A stretch of DNA of 64,000 nucleotides. Source: Streptomyces sp. KL109B. Its GTDB lineage: Bacteria; Actinomycetota; Actinomycetes; Streptomycetales; Streptomycetaceae. Below the pieces are notes generated by a model. The model was given only the letters and a program-made list of their open reading frames with translations, ran no database searches and was not told where the DNA came from. Where the stretch lies: NCBI RefSeq assembly GCF_030766935.1, contig NZ_JASERL010000002.1, positions 248,001-312,000 of the forward strand, given 5' to 3'. This document shows positions 56,417 through 64,000 of this stretch, piece by piece; the first letter of the stretch is position 1; each line of letters opens with the position of its first letter. A program made the translations under genes and the position numbers.

Positions 56417-56839
56417 ATGCCCCTTCCGGAATCCGCCGCCGTCGCGGCCGAACTGCGTACGGCGATGGGAAAGCTCACCCGACGCGTGAAGCTTGAGGAC
56501 CAGATGCCGCTCGGCCAGGTCGCCGCGCTCGGCGCCCTCGACCGCAGCGGCGCGATGACGACCAGCGAGCTCGCCGCCGACCAGCGGGTGCGCCCGCAGT
56601 CCATGGCCCGCGCCGTCGGGCTGCTCATGGAGCAGGGGCTGATCACGCGCCGCGCGCACCCGACCGACGGCCGCAAGAGCCTCGTCGAACTCTCCGCCAC
56701 CGGCCGGGCCCTCCTGGAGGAGGAGCGGGAGCGCCGCGCGGACTGGCTCGCGCGCGCCATCGAGGCCGAACTGACCGAGGACGAACGGAAGTTGCTGTCC
56801 AAGGGGATCGGCCTCGTGGAGCGGCTCGCGGCCCACTGA
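56417..56839 (+). CDS. MarR-family transcriptional regulator
   Basis: A 140-residue MarR-type winged-helix regulator. The recognition helix is in DQRVRPQSMARAVGLLMEQG and the wing in RRAHPTDGRKSLVELSATG, with dimerisation helices at both ends. The ATG is the first in frame and has only a weak ribosome site; the 13-bp repeats run almost up to it. It is divergent from the accessory enolase gene, its likely target along with itself. Confidence 0.88.
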   Translation: MPLPESAAVAAELRTAMGKLTRRVKLEDQMPLGQVAALGALDRSGAMTTSELAADQRVRPQSMARAVGLLMEQGLITRRAHPTDGRKSLVELSATGRALLEEERERRADWLARAIEAELTEDERKLLSKGIGLVERLAAH

Positions 56840-56863
56840 CCGCACACCGGACTCGTACGTCGG

Positions 56864-58438
56864 CTACGAAGCGTAGGTCTCGAACTCCGCCACCTGCGGC
56901 GTCGCGCTCGCGCTGGTGATCTCGAAGGTGACCTTGTTCAGCGAGGTCTTCGGGAAGGAGATGACACCGGCCCCCGACGTCCCCGAGGTCAGTACCGCGC
57001 CCGTGTCACCGTTGAGCACCCGCCAGGACTTGATCCGGCCCGTACCCGCCGAGGTCTCCCTGATGTTGATCTTCGAGACCGCGGTGGCCGTACCCCACTT
57101 GATCGAGACGGAGCCGGTCGTGCCGGTCGGCGACCAGTACGTGGTCATGCTGCCGTCGCGTACGTTCCCGTAACTGGTGCCGTCCGCCTTGCTGGAGCCG
57201 TCGGAGCCCGCGCCGATGCTCAGGTTGGTGCCCGAGGGCGGCGGCGTGGTCGGGTCCGTGGGTGTTGGCGTGGGGTCGGTTGGGGTGGGCGTGGGATCGG
57301 TGGGCGTCGGGGTCGGTGTCGTCGTCGAGCAGCTGCCGTCCGAGACCTTCATGCCCTTGTTGGCGCCCGCCGTCTGACCCACGACGCTCGGTACGCAGGA
57401 CGCGGCGTCGAGCTTGAAGGAGTACGGGATCGAGACCGAGGTGTTCGACGTCGGGTTCGGCCCGGCCGGCTTGTAGTCGCTCGCGGCGCTCGACCACGTC
57501 ACGTTGTCGAAGGTGTTGCCGCTGACCTGCCAGTACCCGGCGGCGGTCGTGTAGAAGGTGCCGAGGACGTCCTTGGAGTCCTTGAAGTAGTTGTTGTCGA
57601 CCTTGGCCTTCGCCCCGGCGCGGGAGTTGATGCCCGACTCGTTGAGGTGCGAGTAGTAGTTGTTGTACATGTGCGCCGTGCCGCCGCGCAGCAGGGGCGT
57701 ACGGGAGTCGATGTTCTCGTACAGGTTGTGGTGGAACGTGATGTAGCTGTTGGAGAGTTCGGTCTCGCTGGAGCCGATCAGGCCGCCACGCCCGGAGTTG
57801 CGCAGGGTGCTGTACGAGAGGGTGACGTACTGGGTGTTGTCCTTCATGTCGAAGAGGCCGTCGTAGCCCTCCGACTCGCCGCCGGAGGCGAGCAGGTTCA
57901 CGTGGTCGACCCAGACGTTGCGGACGTCGCTCTCCATGCCGATGGCGTCGCCGCCGTTGGAGGTCGGCGAGCCGGACTTCTTGACGTTCTGGACCGTCAC
58001 GTTCTGGATGATGATGTTGCTCGACTCGCGGATGTGGATGCCGAGTTGGTCGAAGGTCGCGCCGTTTCCGACGCCGACGATCGTGACGTTGCTGATCTGC
58101 TTGAGCTCGATGACGCCGTCGGCCGTGTTGCAGCTGTCGCCCGAAACCTTGCTGGTGTTGCCGTGGTTGATCGTGCCCTCGACCTCGATGGTGATCGGGG
58201 TGCTGTCGCTGGCGCGGTTGCACAGGGCCGCGTGGATCTGGGTGCCGGTGGTGGCCTTGACGGTCGCTCCGCCCGCGCCTCCCGTGGTTCCGCCGTTCTG
58301 GGTGGCGTAGCCGGTGGCGGTGCCGGTCACGGCGGCCGAGGCCGTGGACGTCGAGAGCGTCACGGCGGCGGCGCCCGCGAGGGCGAGGGCGCCGATTCCG
58401 GCGGTGAGGCGGAGCGCGACGGGTCTGCCTAACTTCAT
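56864..58438 (-). CDS. secreted pectate lyase (PL1) with C-terminal carbohydrate-binding domain
   Basis: A 524-residue exoenzyme. A signal peptide (residues 1-35, ALALAGAAAVTLSTSTASA) precedes a PL1 beta-helix at about 40-370, with NVWVDHVNLLASGG, YDGLFDMKDN and TFHHNLYENIDSRTPLLRGG marking the calcium and catalytic-arginine region. A Pro-Thr-Asp linker of about 30 residues (TPTPTDPTPTPTDP) joins an F5/8-type binding domain from about 405 to the end. It cleaves polygalacturonate by beta-elimination outside the cell. Upstream are a perfect LacI-type palindrome and an 18-bp repeat array. Confidence 0.93.
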   Translation of the reverse strand: MKLGRPVALRLTAGIGALALAGAAAVTLSTSTASAAVTGTATGYATQNGGTTGGAGGATVKATTGTQIHAALCNRASDSTPITIEVEGTINHGNTSKVSGDSCNTADGVIELKQISNVTIVGVGNGATFDQLGIHIRESSNIIIQNVTVQNVKKSGSPTSNGGDAIGMESDVRNVWVDHVNLLASGGESEGYDGLFDMKDNTQYVTLSYSTLRNSGRGGLIGSSETELSNSYITFHHNLYENIDSRTPLLRGGTAHMYNNYYSHLNESGINSRAGAKAKVDNNYFKDSKDVLGTFYTTAAGYWQVSGNTFDNVTWSSAASDYKPAGPNPTSNTSVSIPYSFKLDAASCVPSVVGQTAGANKGMKVSDGSCSTTTPTPTPTDPTPTPTDPTPTPTDPTTPPPSGTNLSIGAGSDGSSKADGTSYGNVRDGSMTTYWSPTGTTGSVSIKWGTATAVSKINIRETSAGTGRIKSWRVLNGDTGAVLTSGTSGAGVISFPKTSLNKVTFEITSASATPQVAEFETYAS

Positions 58439-58483
58439 GGTCGTGGGTCCCTTCGGGTGCGCTGACGGGGGGGTGATCCGGGT

Positions 58484-58537
58484 CTTCCGGGTCGTTCGGT
58501 CCTTCCGGATCGTCCGGTCCTTCCGGGTCGTTCGGGC
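58484..58537 (-). repeat. 18-bp tandem repeats in pectate lyase leader
   Basis: Three units, CTTCCGGGTCGTTCGGTC and variants on the plus strand. Read on the message strand each unit junction gives GGAAGGAC, a ribosome-site-like sequence, 46-100 bases before the ATG. It may affect translation or message stability. Confidence 0.75.
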
Positions 58538-58586
58538 CGTCCGGGCATGCCGGAGCTGCCGGTGAACTGCCCGGCGGAGAAAGGGG

Positions 58587-58598
58587 GAAAGCGCTTTC
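58587..58598. promoter_or_regulatory. LacI-family operator upstream of pectate lyase
   Basis: GAAAGCGCTTTC is a perfect 12-bp palindrome of the LacI/GalR type, 149 bases before the pectate lyase ATG. Its core recurs at 4426 before a transporter gene. Confidence 0.6.
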
Positions 58599-58686
58599 TG
58601 ACGCGGGACAATAGAGCGCCGCCGGATCGGGTGGCAAGACTCCGCGCACCGCTTGTGACCCGACCTCCCGGCACTCGGTCCGGCGC

Positions 58687-61335
58687 TCAGCCGTCCAGCG
58701 CGGCCCGCCCCGCCTCCAGGCGCGCCACCGGGATCCGGTACGGGGAGCAGGACACGTAGTCGACACCCGCCCGGTGGAAGAAGTGAATGGACCCGGGGTC
58801 ACCTGCGTGTTCTCCGCACACTCCGTTCTGGATACGGGAGTTGGCGGCCCGCCCCGCCCGCACCGCGAGCGACACGAGCGCGCCCACGCCGTCCTCGTCC
58901 AGCGTCTCGAAGGGCGACGTGCCGAGCACGCCCTGGTCGAGATAGCGCGGCAGGAACGAGGCCTCCGCGTCGTCCCGCGAAAGACCCCACGTGGTCTGGG
59001 TGAGGTCGTTGGTGCCGAAGGAGAAGAAGTCGGCCTCGCGGGCGAGGGCGTCGGCCGTGAGGGCGGCGCGGGGCAGTTCGATCATCGTGCCGATGGGCAC
59101 GCGCAGCTCACGTCCCGCCTCCTCGCCGACCTCGGCGAGCGTCCGCTCCACGAGGGCGCGGGTTCGCCGCAGCTCCTCCACGGTCGCGACCAGCGGGATC
59201 ATGATCTCGGCGCGCGGGCTGCCGCCGTCGTGCAGGCGGCGCACCACCGCCTCGGCGACGGCCCGCACTTGAGTGGCGACGAGGTCGGGGACGGTGAGGC
59301 CGAGGCGTACACCTCGAAGGCCGAGCATCGGGTTGCGTTCGCGCAGCCGGGACACGGCCGCGAGGAGCCGGCGGTCGCGCTCGGTGGGGTGGGCGTTCGC
59401 CGCGACGCGGGCGGACAGCTCCGCGTGGTCGGGCAGGAACTCGTGCAGCGGCGGGTCGAGCAGCCGGATGGTGACCGGCAGCCCGTCCATAGCCTTCAAG
59501 ATGCCGATGAAATCGAGGAGTTGGAGGGGCAGCAGCGCGGCGAGCGCCTTGCGCCGCTCCTCGCTGCCCTCGTCGGCGAGGATCATGGTCTCGACGAGTT
59601 CCCTGCGCGTCCCGAGGAACATGTGCTCGGTGCGGCACAGGCCGATTCCCTCGGCGCCCAGTTCGCGGGCGAGGGCGGCGTCACTCGGGGTGTCGGCGTT
59701 GGCGCGCACTTCGAGGCGGCGTACGGAGTCGGCGTGCGCGAGGGCGCGGCGGACAGCGTCGGCGAGGGGGCCGGTGCGGATGTCGCTCAGCAGCGCCTCG
59801 CGGACCTCGGAGTCGGTCAGGGGCAGGGCTCCCAGGTGTACGGTTCCGGCGGTGCCGTCGACCGAGACGGTGTCACCTTCGCGGACCACCACCCCGTACT
59901 TGTTGGTGAGTTGGCGGGCGGACGGGTCGACGACGAGCGTGTCGGCGCCGCACACGCACACCGTGCCCATGCCGCGCGCGACGACCGCCGCGTGGCTGGT
60001 CTTGCCGCCGCGGCTGGTGACGATCGCGTCGGCGGCGATCATGCCGGGCAGGTCGTCCGGGCTGGTCTCGCGGCGTACGAGGACGGTGTGCTGGCCGGCC
60101 TTCGAGCGGCGGATCGCGGCGGCCGAGTCGAAGACGACGACGCCGACGGCTGCGCCGGGTGACGCCGGGACGCCGGTGGCCAGGGGGACGTCGGTGGGAC
60201 CGGTGTCGAAGCGCGGGAACATCAGGCGGGTCAGCGCGGCGCCGTCGACGCGGGACAGGGCCTCGTCGTCGGTGACCGTCTTCTCGTCGAGCAGGTCGTA
60301 CGCGATCCGGAAGGCGGCCTCCGCGGTGCGCTGGCCGACGCGGGTCTGGAGGATCCACAACGTGCCGCGTTCTACGGTGAATTCGACGTCGCACAGGTCG
60401 CGGTAGTGGTGTTCCAGGGTGTGCAGGTGGGTGTCGAGTTCGGTGTACGCGCGGGGGTCGCGGGTGCGTAACTCGTCGAGGGGGAGGGTGTCGCGGGCGC
60501 CCGCGACGACGTCCTCGCCCTGGGCGTCGGGGAGGTAGTCGCCGTACGGGCCGTGGGCGCCGGTGGCGGGGTCGCGGGTGAAGGCGACGCCGGTGCCGGA
60601 GTCCTCGCCGAGGTTGCCGAAGACCATGGCCTGTACGTTCACGGCGGTGCCGAGGTCGTCGGGGATGCCGTGGCCTGCGCGGTAGAGGCGGGCGCGGGCG
60701 CCGTTCCAGGAGTCGAAGACGGCGCGCAGGGCGCGGTGCAGTTGGACGACCGGGTCCTGGGGAAAGTGTTCGCCCGTCGTGCGGTGGATGATCCTCTTGA
60801 ACTCCTTTACGAGGGTGGGTGGTTGTGTACCGCGCAGTTCGGCGGCGGCCTGCTCGAACCGGGCGGCGTCGACGCCCATCACCGTGTGGCCGAACATCTG
60901 GAGGAGCCGCCGGTAGGAGTCCCACGCGAAGCGTTCCTTGCCGGTCGCCGCGGCGAGGGCGGTGACGGAGGTGTCGTTCAGGCCGATGTCGAGGATGGTC
61001 TCCATCATGCCGGGCATCGAGTGGCGGGCGCCGGAGCGGACGGAGACGAGGAGGGGGGCGGCGCCGTTGGAGGCCGTGCCGAGGGTGCGGCCTGCGCTCC
61101 GCTCCAGGGCGGCGAGTGCGTGGGCCACTTGGCCGCCCAGGTCGGGGGGTTCGGTTCCGGTGGTGAGGTAGTGGCGGCAGGCCTCCGTGGTGATCGTGAA
61201 GCCGGGTGGGACGGGGAGGCCGAGGTGGGTCATTTCGGCGAGGCCGGTGCCTTTGGCGCCGAGTTGGTCGATCGGGGGGTGGGGGTGGGCGGTGAAGGGG
61301 TGGACGTAGCGGGTGGGGTTGGCGGGTGGTGTCAT
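58687..61335 (-). CDS. ppdK: pyruvate, phosphate dikinase
   Basis: An 882-residue PPDK, which interconverts pyruvate, ATP and phosphate with phosphoenolpyruvate, AMP and diphosphate. The N-terminal ATP-grasp region (DQLGAKGTGLAEM, SVRSGARHSMPGMMETILDIG) is followed by the swivelling domain with the phospho-histidine His448 in TSRGGKTSHAAVVARGMG, and the PEP/pyruvate barrel with GLCRTEHMF and the catalytic Cys in QNGVCGEHAGDP. The ATG at 61335 was chosen; an ATG 38 codons upstream would add residues encoded by the dispersed repeat. It follows the universal stress protein gene and may share its low-oxygen control. The accessory enolase nearby acts on the same PEP pool. Confidence 0.94.
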   Translation of the reverse strand: MTPPANPTRYVHPFTAHPHPPIDQLGAKGTGLAEMTHLGLPVPPGFTITTEACRHYLTTGTEPPDLGGQVAHALAALERSAGRTLGTASNGAAPLLVSVRSGARHSMPGMMETILDIGLNDTSVTALAAATGKERFAWDSYRRLLQMFGHTVMGVDAARFEQAAAELRGTQPPTLVKEFKRIIHRTTGEHFPQDPVVQLHRALRAVFDSWNGARARLYRAGHGIPDDLGTAVNVQAMVFGNLGEDSGTGVAFTRDPATGAHGPYGDYLPDAQGEDVVAGARDTLPLDELRTRDPRAYTELDTHLHTLEHHYRDLCDVEFTVERGTLWILQTRVGQRTAEAAFRIAYDLLDEKTVTDDEALSRVDGAALTRLMFPRFDTGPTDVPLATGVPASPGAAVGVVVFDSAAAIRRSKAGQHTVLVRRETSPDDLPGMIAADAIVTSRGGKTSHAAVVARGMGTVCVCGADTLVVDPSARQLTNKYGVVVREGDTVSVDGTAGTVHLGALPLTDSEVREALLSDIRTGPLADAVRRALAHADSVRRLEVRANADTPSDAALARELGAEGIGLCRTEHMFLGTRRELVETMILADEGSEERRKALAALLPLQLLDFIGILKAMDGLPVTIRLLDPPLHEFLPDHAELSARVAANAHPTERDRRLLAAVSRLRERNPMLGLRGVRLGLTVPDLVATQVRAVAEAVVRRLHDGGSPRAEIMIPLVATVEELRRTRALVERTLAEVGEEAGRELRVPIGTMIELPRAALTADALAREADFFSFGTNDLTQTTWGLSRDDAEASFLPRYLDQGVLGTSPFETLDEDGVGALVSLAVRAGRAANSRIQNGVCGEHAGDPGSIHFFHRAGVDYVSCSPYRIPVARLEAGRAALDG

Positions 61336-61358
61336 TGCGGTCGACCTCTTCCCACGTC

Positions 61359-61551
61359 GCGGGGCTCCGCCCCGGGCCCCGCTGCTCAAGCGCCGCAGGG
61401 GCTTCAATTGCCCGGCCGTCATGGAGCGGTCGGACTCCTCCCACGCCACGGGGCTCCGCCCCGGACCCCGCTGCTCAAGCGCCGCAGGGGCTTGATAGGC
61501 GTCACGTCGTCTCTCAAGCGCCGCAGGGGCTTGAGAGGCGTCACGTCGTCT
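61359..61551 (+). repeat. two full and one partial two-hairpin repeats
   Basis: Copies at 61359-61409 and 61448-61497 lie within a ~90-bp duplication that also repeats GACTCCTCCCACG-like flanks. A third, half copy (CTCAAGCGCCGCAGGGGCTTGA) is at about 61512-61536. AGGCGTCACGTCGTCT occurs twice, at 61497 and 61536. The array fills the gap between the stress-protein and PPDK genes. Confidence 0.8.
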
Positions 61552-62416
61552 GCGGTATCACCGCTACCGGGCACTGGGCGTGGTGCAGCAGCGCGTGGCC
61601 CACGCGGCCGAGTTGGAGGCCGAAGTGGGTGTGGCGGTGGCGGGCGCCGATGATGACCAGGTCGGCGGCGGCCGTGCGGCGGAGGAGGGTCGTGCGGGCC
61701 GGGCCCTCGATGGTGTCGCGGCGCACCCGCACGTCGGGGTGTGCGGACGCCGTGTCGGACAGGGCCTCGTCGAGGAGTTCGGTGGCGCGCCGACGGTGTT
61801 CCCGCTCGGCCTCGCCCGCGCTCGCGGGGACGTCGGCGTACTCGTGGGCCGGGCACCGCCAGGCACGTACGGCGTCGAGGACGCAGTCGCGTACGGTCGC
61901 CTCCCGGAACGCGAACTCGATGGCCTGGGAGGAGTGTTCGGGGTCGCCGACGCCCAGGAGGATGCGGCCGTGGGTGCCCGCGACGCCCTCCTTGTCGCCG
62001 CGTACGACGATCACCGGGCACTGCGCGCGGGCCGCGACCGTCAGGCCGACCGAGCCGAGCAGCGTCCCGGCGAGTGCACCGCGCCCCCGCGATCCGGTCA
62101 CCACGGCAGCGGCCTGCTCGCTCGCGTGCAGCAGCGCCGACGACGGCTCCTCGGGGAGCACGCTCGTCGTCAACGGGACGTCGGGTCGGCGGAGTTGGGC
62201 GCGGTGGGCGGCAGTGCCGACGACGTTCTCGGCGTAGACGCGCTCGCCGGGTCGGCCGACGTCGCCGCCGAGGGTGGCGCCCTCGTACCGTTCCCACAGC
62301 GACGCGTACACGAGACGGACCGGCAGTCCGCGCCGCCCGGCCTCGTCGACGGCCCAGTCAAGCGCGGCCAGACTGGCGTCCGACCCGTCCACGCCCACGA
62401 TCAGGGGCAGCTCCAT
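61541..62416 (-). CDS. tandem universal stress protein
   Basis: A 291-residue cytoplasmic protein with two Usp domains (about 1-145 and 150-291). The first has the intact ATP-binding pattern VTGSRGRGALAGTLLGSVG and the starting IVGVDGSDASLAALDWAV; the second is more diverged (IIGARHRHTHFGLQLGRVG). GGGGAGC precedes the ATG at 62416. Tandem Usp genes of Streptomyces and mycobacteria are often part of the oxygen-limitation (DevR/OsdR) regulon, in line with the boxes upstream. It precedes PPDK on the same strand. Confidence 0.92.
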   Translation of the reverse strand: MELPLIVGVDGSDASLAALDWAVDEAGRRGLPVRLVYASLWERYEGATLGGDVGRPGERVYAENVVGTAAHRAQLRRPDVPLTTSVLPEEPSSALLHASEQAAAVVTGSRGRGALAGTLLGSVGLTVAARAQCPVIVVRGDKEGVAGTHGRILLGVGDPEHSSQAIEFAFREATVRDCVLDAVRAWRCPAHEYADVPASAGEAEREHRRRATELLDEALSDTASAHPDVRVRRDTIEGPARTTLLRRTAAADLVIIGARHRHTHFGLQLGRVGHALLHHAQCPVAVIPQTT

Positions 62417-62504
62417 GCTCCCCACCGCCTTCCCGTCCCGGTCGAACTCGAACTCGTGCCGTGCCGTTACGGGCAGCGTGGCAGCGCGGCGCGGCGCCGT
62501 GACG

Positions 62505-62519
62505 GGGCCGCTTCGGCCC
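62505..62519. promoter_or_regulatory. DevR/OsdR-like box A
   Basis: GGGCCG-CTT-CGGCCC, a perfect inverted repeat, lies between the divergent stress-protein and hydrogenase-maturation genes. Its centre is about 21 bases (two helical turns) from box B, the arrangement used by tandem DevR dimers. Confidence 0.5.
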
Positions 62520-62525
62520 ACGTTC

Positions 62526-62541
62526 GGGGACCTTCGGCCCC
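62526..62541. promoter_or_regulatory. DevR/OsdR-like box B
   Basis: GGGGACCTTCGGCCCC, preceded by TTC, fits the dormancy-regulon consensus (TTNGGGAC then a four-base centre and GNCCC). It lies 110 bases before the stress-protein start and 58 before the protease start. Confidence 0.62.
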
Positions 62542-62598
62542 CTCCCCCGGACCGCCCGGTGCTTCGAGGATGCCTGCGGACGACCGAGGGAGGACGCC

Positions 62599-63165
62599 AT
62601 GTCCGCAGCGGCGCGCGCACGCATCGTGGTCATCGGGGTCGGCAACGAGTTCCGGCACGACGACGGCCTCGGCCCCGCCGTCGTCGCCCGCCTCGGCACC
62701 CGCGCGGCGGACCGCCCGCTGCCGCCCGGCACCGTCCTCACGACCTGCGACGGCGAACCGGGGCGGCTGCTCGGCAGCTGGGAGAGCGCCGAGCTCGCCG
62801 TGGTCGTCGACGCGGCGCACGCCGAGCCTCCCCAGCCGGGGCGCGTGCACCGGGTCGAGCTGGACGACGGGGCGTTGGCGCGACCGGGACCGGGGCCGGG
62901 ACAGGCGAATTCGCACGGGCTCGGGCTCGGCGAGGCCATCGAGCTGTCCCGTGTCCTGGGGCGGCTGCCGGGACGGCTCGTCGTGTACGCGGTGGAGGGC
63001 GCGGACCGCCGCGTCGGCACGGGCCTTTCACCGGTGGTCGCCGAACGCGTCGACGCGGTGGCGGACGCCGTGGAGGCCGACATCGTGCGGCATCGCGACG
63101 CGGCGGCGCGCGGCGGGGCGGCCCGCGATCAGGGCCACGGTCACGGGGGCGGGGTGTCCGTGTGA
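62599..63165 (+). CDS. hydrogenase maturation protease (HyaD/HybD family)
   Basis: A 188-residue endopeptidase that cleaves the C-terminal extension of the [NiFe]-hydrogenase large subunit after nickel insertion. The family signature is GVGNEFRHDDGLGPAV near residue 13, whose Glu, with the Asp in VVVDAAHAE and a His in the helix after NSHGLGLGE, forms the nickel-sensing site. The C-terminal tail is His/Gly-rich (DQGHGHGGG) and might bind metal. Its stop overlaps the HypF start. GGGAGGA precedes the ATG. Confidence 0.9.
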   Translation: MSAAARARIVVIGVGNEFRHDDGLGPAVVARLGTRAADRPLPPGTVLTTCDGEPGRLLGSWESAELAVVVDAAHAEPPQPGRVHRVELDDGALARPGPGPGQANSHGLGLGEAIELSRVLGRLPGRLVVYAVEGADRRVGTGLSPVVAERVDAVADAVEADIVRHRDAAARGGAARDQGHGHGGGVSV

Positions 63166-64000
63166 GTGCCACCGACCGTGCCCCGCAGTCCTGTCAGACC
63201 TGTCAGACCTGGCGCATCGCCGTCTTCGGCCGTGTCCAGGGCGTCGGTTTCCGTCCGTTCGTGCATCGCACGGCGGGCGCGCTCGGCGTCGCGGGCTGGG
63301 TCCGCAATGTCGACGGGCACGTGGAGATCACCGCCCGCGCGCCCGCCCGCGCCCTGGACCGCCTCGTCGCCCGGATCCGGGACGAGGCCCCACCGCTCGC
63401 CATGGTCCGCACGGTCGAGGTGACGCACGCCGACGACCAACTAGCCGCAGCAGAGGGTACGTTCACTGTCCGGCCCAGCCCCCACGCCCCCACCGTCACC
63501 GGCCGCCGCGAGATCCCGCCCGACGCCGCGACGTGCGATCCGTGCCTGGCCGAACTCTTCGACCCGGCCGACCGCCGCTTCCGGTACCCGTTCCTGAGCT
63601 GCTCCGACTGCGGCCCGCGCGCCACCGTCATCGAGGCCCTGCCCTACGACCGCGCCCGTACGACCATGCGCCGCTTCCCGCTCTGCGCGGCCTGCGCCGC
63701 CGAGTACACGGACCCCGCCGACCGCCGCTTCCACGCCGAACCGCTCGCCTGCCCGGACTGCGGGCCACGCCTCGCGTGGGCCGGGGCCGGTCGTCCGGAT
63801 CAGCCCGGCCCCAGCGGTGACATCGCGCTGAAGGCGGCCGTGCGGGCCGTCGACGACGGCGGCATCGTCGCCCTCAAGGGCCTCGGCGGCTACCAACTCG
63901 TGTGCGACGCCTCCCGGTTGACGGCCGTCGCCGAGCTGCGGCGGCGCAAGCACCGGCCGGCGAAGCCGTTCGCCGTCATGGTCGCCGACCCGGCCGCCGT
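63162..64000 (+). CDS. hypF: carbamoyltransferase HypF (5' part, runs off window)
   Basis: First 279 codons of HypF, which makes the thiocyanate-bearing form of HypE from carbamoyl phosphate for the CN ligands of [NiFe]-hydrogenase. Visible domains: acylphosphatase (about 18-105, FGRVQGVGFRPFVHR), then two zinc-finger units (CDPCLAELFDP...CSDCGP and CAACAAEYTDP...CPDCGP) at about 125-205, then the beginning of the YrdC-like domain (VRAVDDGGIVALKGLGGYQL). The GTG start lies in a four-base overlap with the protease gene. The rest of the hyp/hydrogenase cluster should lie beyond the window. Confidence 0.95.
   Translation, partial: MSATDRAPQSCQTCQTWRIAVFGRVQGVGFRPFVHRTAGALGVAGWVRNVDGHVEITARAPARALDRLVARIRDEAPPLAMVRTVEVTHADDQLAAAEGTFTVRPSPHAPTVTGRREIPPDAATCDPCLAELFDPADRRFRYPFLSCSDCGPRATVIEALPYDRARTTMRRFPLCAACAAEYTDPADRRFHAEPLACPDCGPRLAWAGAGRPDQPGPSGDIALKAAVRAVDDGGIVALKGLGGYQLVCDASRLTAVAELRRRKHRPAKPFAVMVADPAA

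Noticed and set aside
61336..61449. Upstream ATG for pyruvate phosphate dikinase
   Set aside because: The extra 38 residues are encoded by the dispersed repeat and are not PPDK-like; the ATG at 61335 matches the family start.
61341..61500. Insertion-sequence-like terminal repeats between Usp and PPDK genes
   Set aside because: Only direct ~90-bp duplication of the small hairpin element is seen; there is no transposase frame or target-site duplication.

Overview
The window is high-GC actinobacterial DNA, almost certainly from a Streptomyces chromosome, probably an arm or arm-proximal region. The support is strongly GC-biased third codon positions, GGAGG-type ribosome sites, many GTG and a few TTG starts, translationally coupled ATGA/GTGA gene overlaps, ABC sugar importers without their own ATPase, Tat-dependent secreted hydrolases, and a dense set of regulators next to sugar genes. 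No rRNA, tRNA, insertion sequence, phage gene or CRISPR array was seen. No stretch longer than about 250 bases lacks a gene or a recognisable repeat.

Layout. 1-2.9 kb: the end of a GH31 glycosidase, then an orphan cytochrome b subunit (QcrB type) behind a GntR regulator. 3-6 kb: two MFS transporters. 6-13 kb: a lipoprotein, an acyl-CoA synthetase, a secreted pectate lyase-pectinesterase fusion and an SNF2 helicase. 13-24 kb: a xylan/galactan block read leftward (GH2, LacI regulator, solute-binding protein, two permeases, GH3, GH10 xylanase) whose order resembles the bxl xylo-oligosaccharide operon. 24-27.7 kb: an SDR/LLM flavin oxidoreductase pair, a lipoate-ligase-like protein and a PPOX-family oxidoreductase.

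27.9-36.5 kb is the most unusual part: two large STAND-type NTPase systems facing each other. One is a Trypco1 protein translationally coupled to a trypsin-nSTAND1-transmembrane-repeat protein. The other is a small membrane protein coupled to a NACHT-HEAT protein, and the two share a conserved AGRDA..NATG motif. Both look like counter-invader (anti-phage or conflict) systems. The NACHT gene carries several in-frame 9-bp minisatellites.

36.5-48.2 kb is acid-sugar and galactose metabolism: LysR, galactarate/talarate dehydratase, KdgD, a GntR regulator, an SDR, then an operon of GH42 beta-galactosidase, ABC importer and galactonate dehydratase. With the pectinases at both ends of the window this suggests a life on plant cell-wall pectin, galactan and xylan. 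48.3-54.9 kb: an MFS transporter, a double-domain Lrp regulator, an amidohydrolase-AbgT transporter operon, an acetyltransferase and an NTF2-like protein. 54.9-64 kb: a second enolase with a MarR regulator, a pectate lyase with a binding module, pyruvate phosphate dikinase, a tandem universal stress protein, and the start of a [NiFe]-hydrogenase maturation cluster. The stress protein and hydrogenase genes diverge from a promoter with two DevR/OsdR-like boxes.

The intergenic regions hold several kinds of repeat. A ~50-bp two-hairpin element occurs in at least six copies and has entered the ends of two coding regions. Short tandem arrays (9, 13, 14, 18, 20 and 29 bp) lie at gene ends and promoters. 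Several palindromes are good operator candidates.
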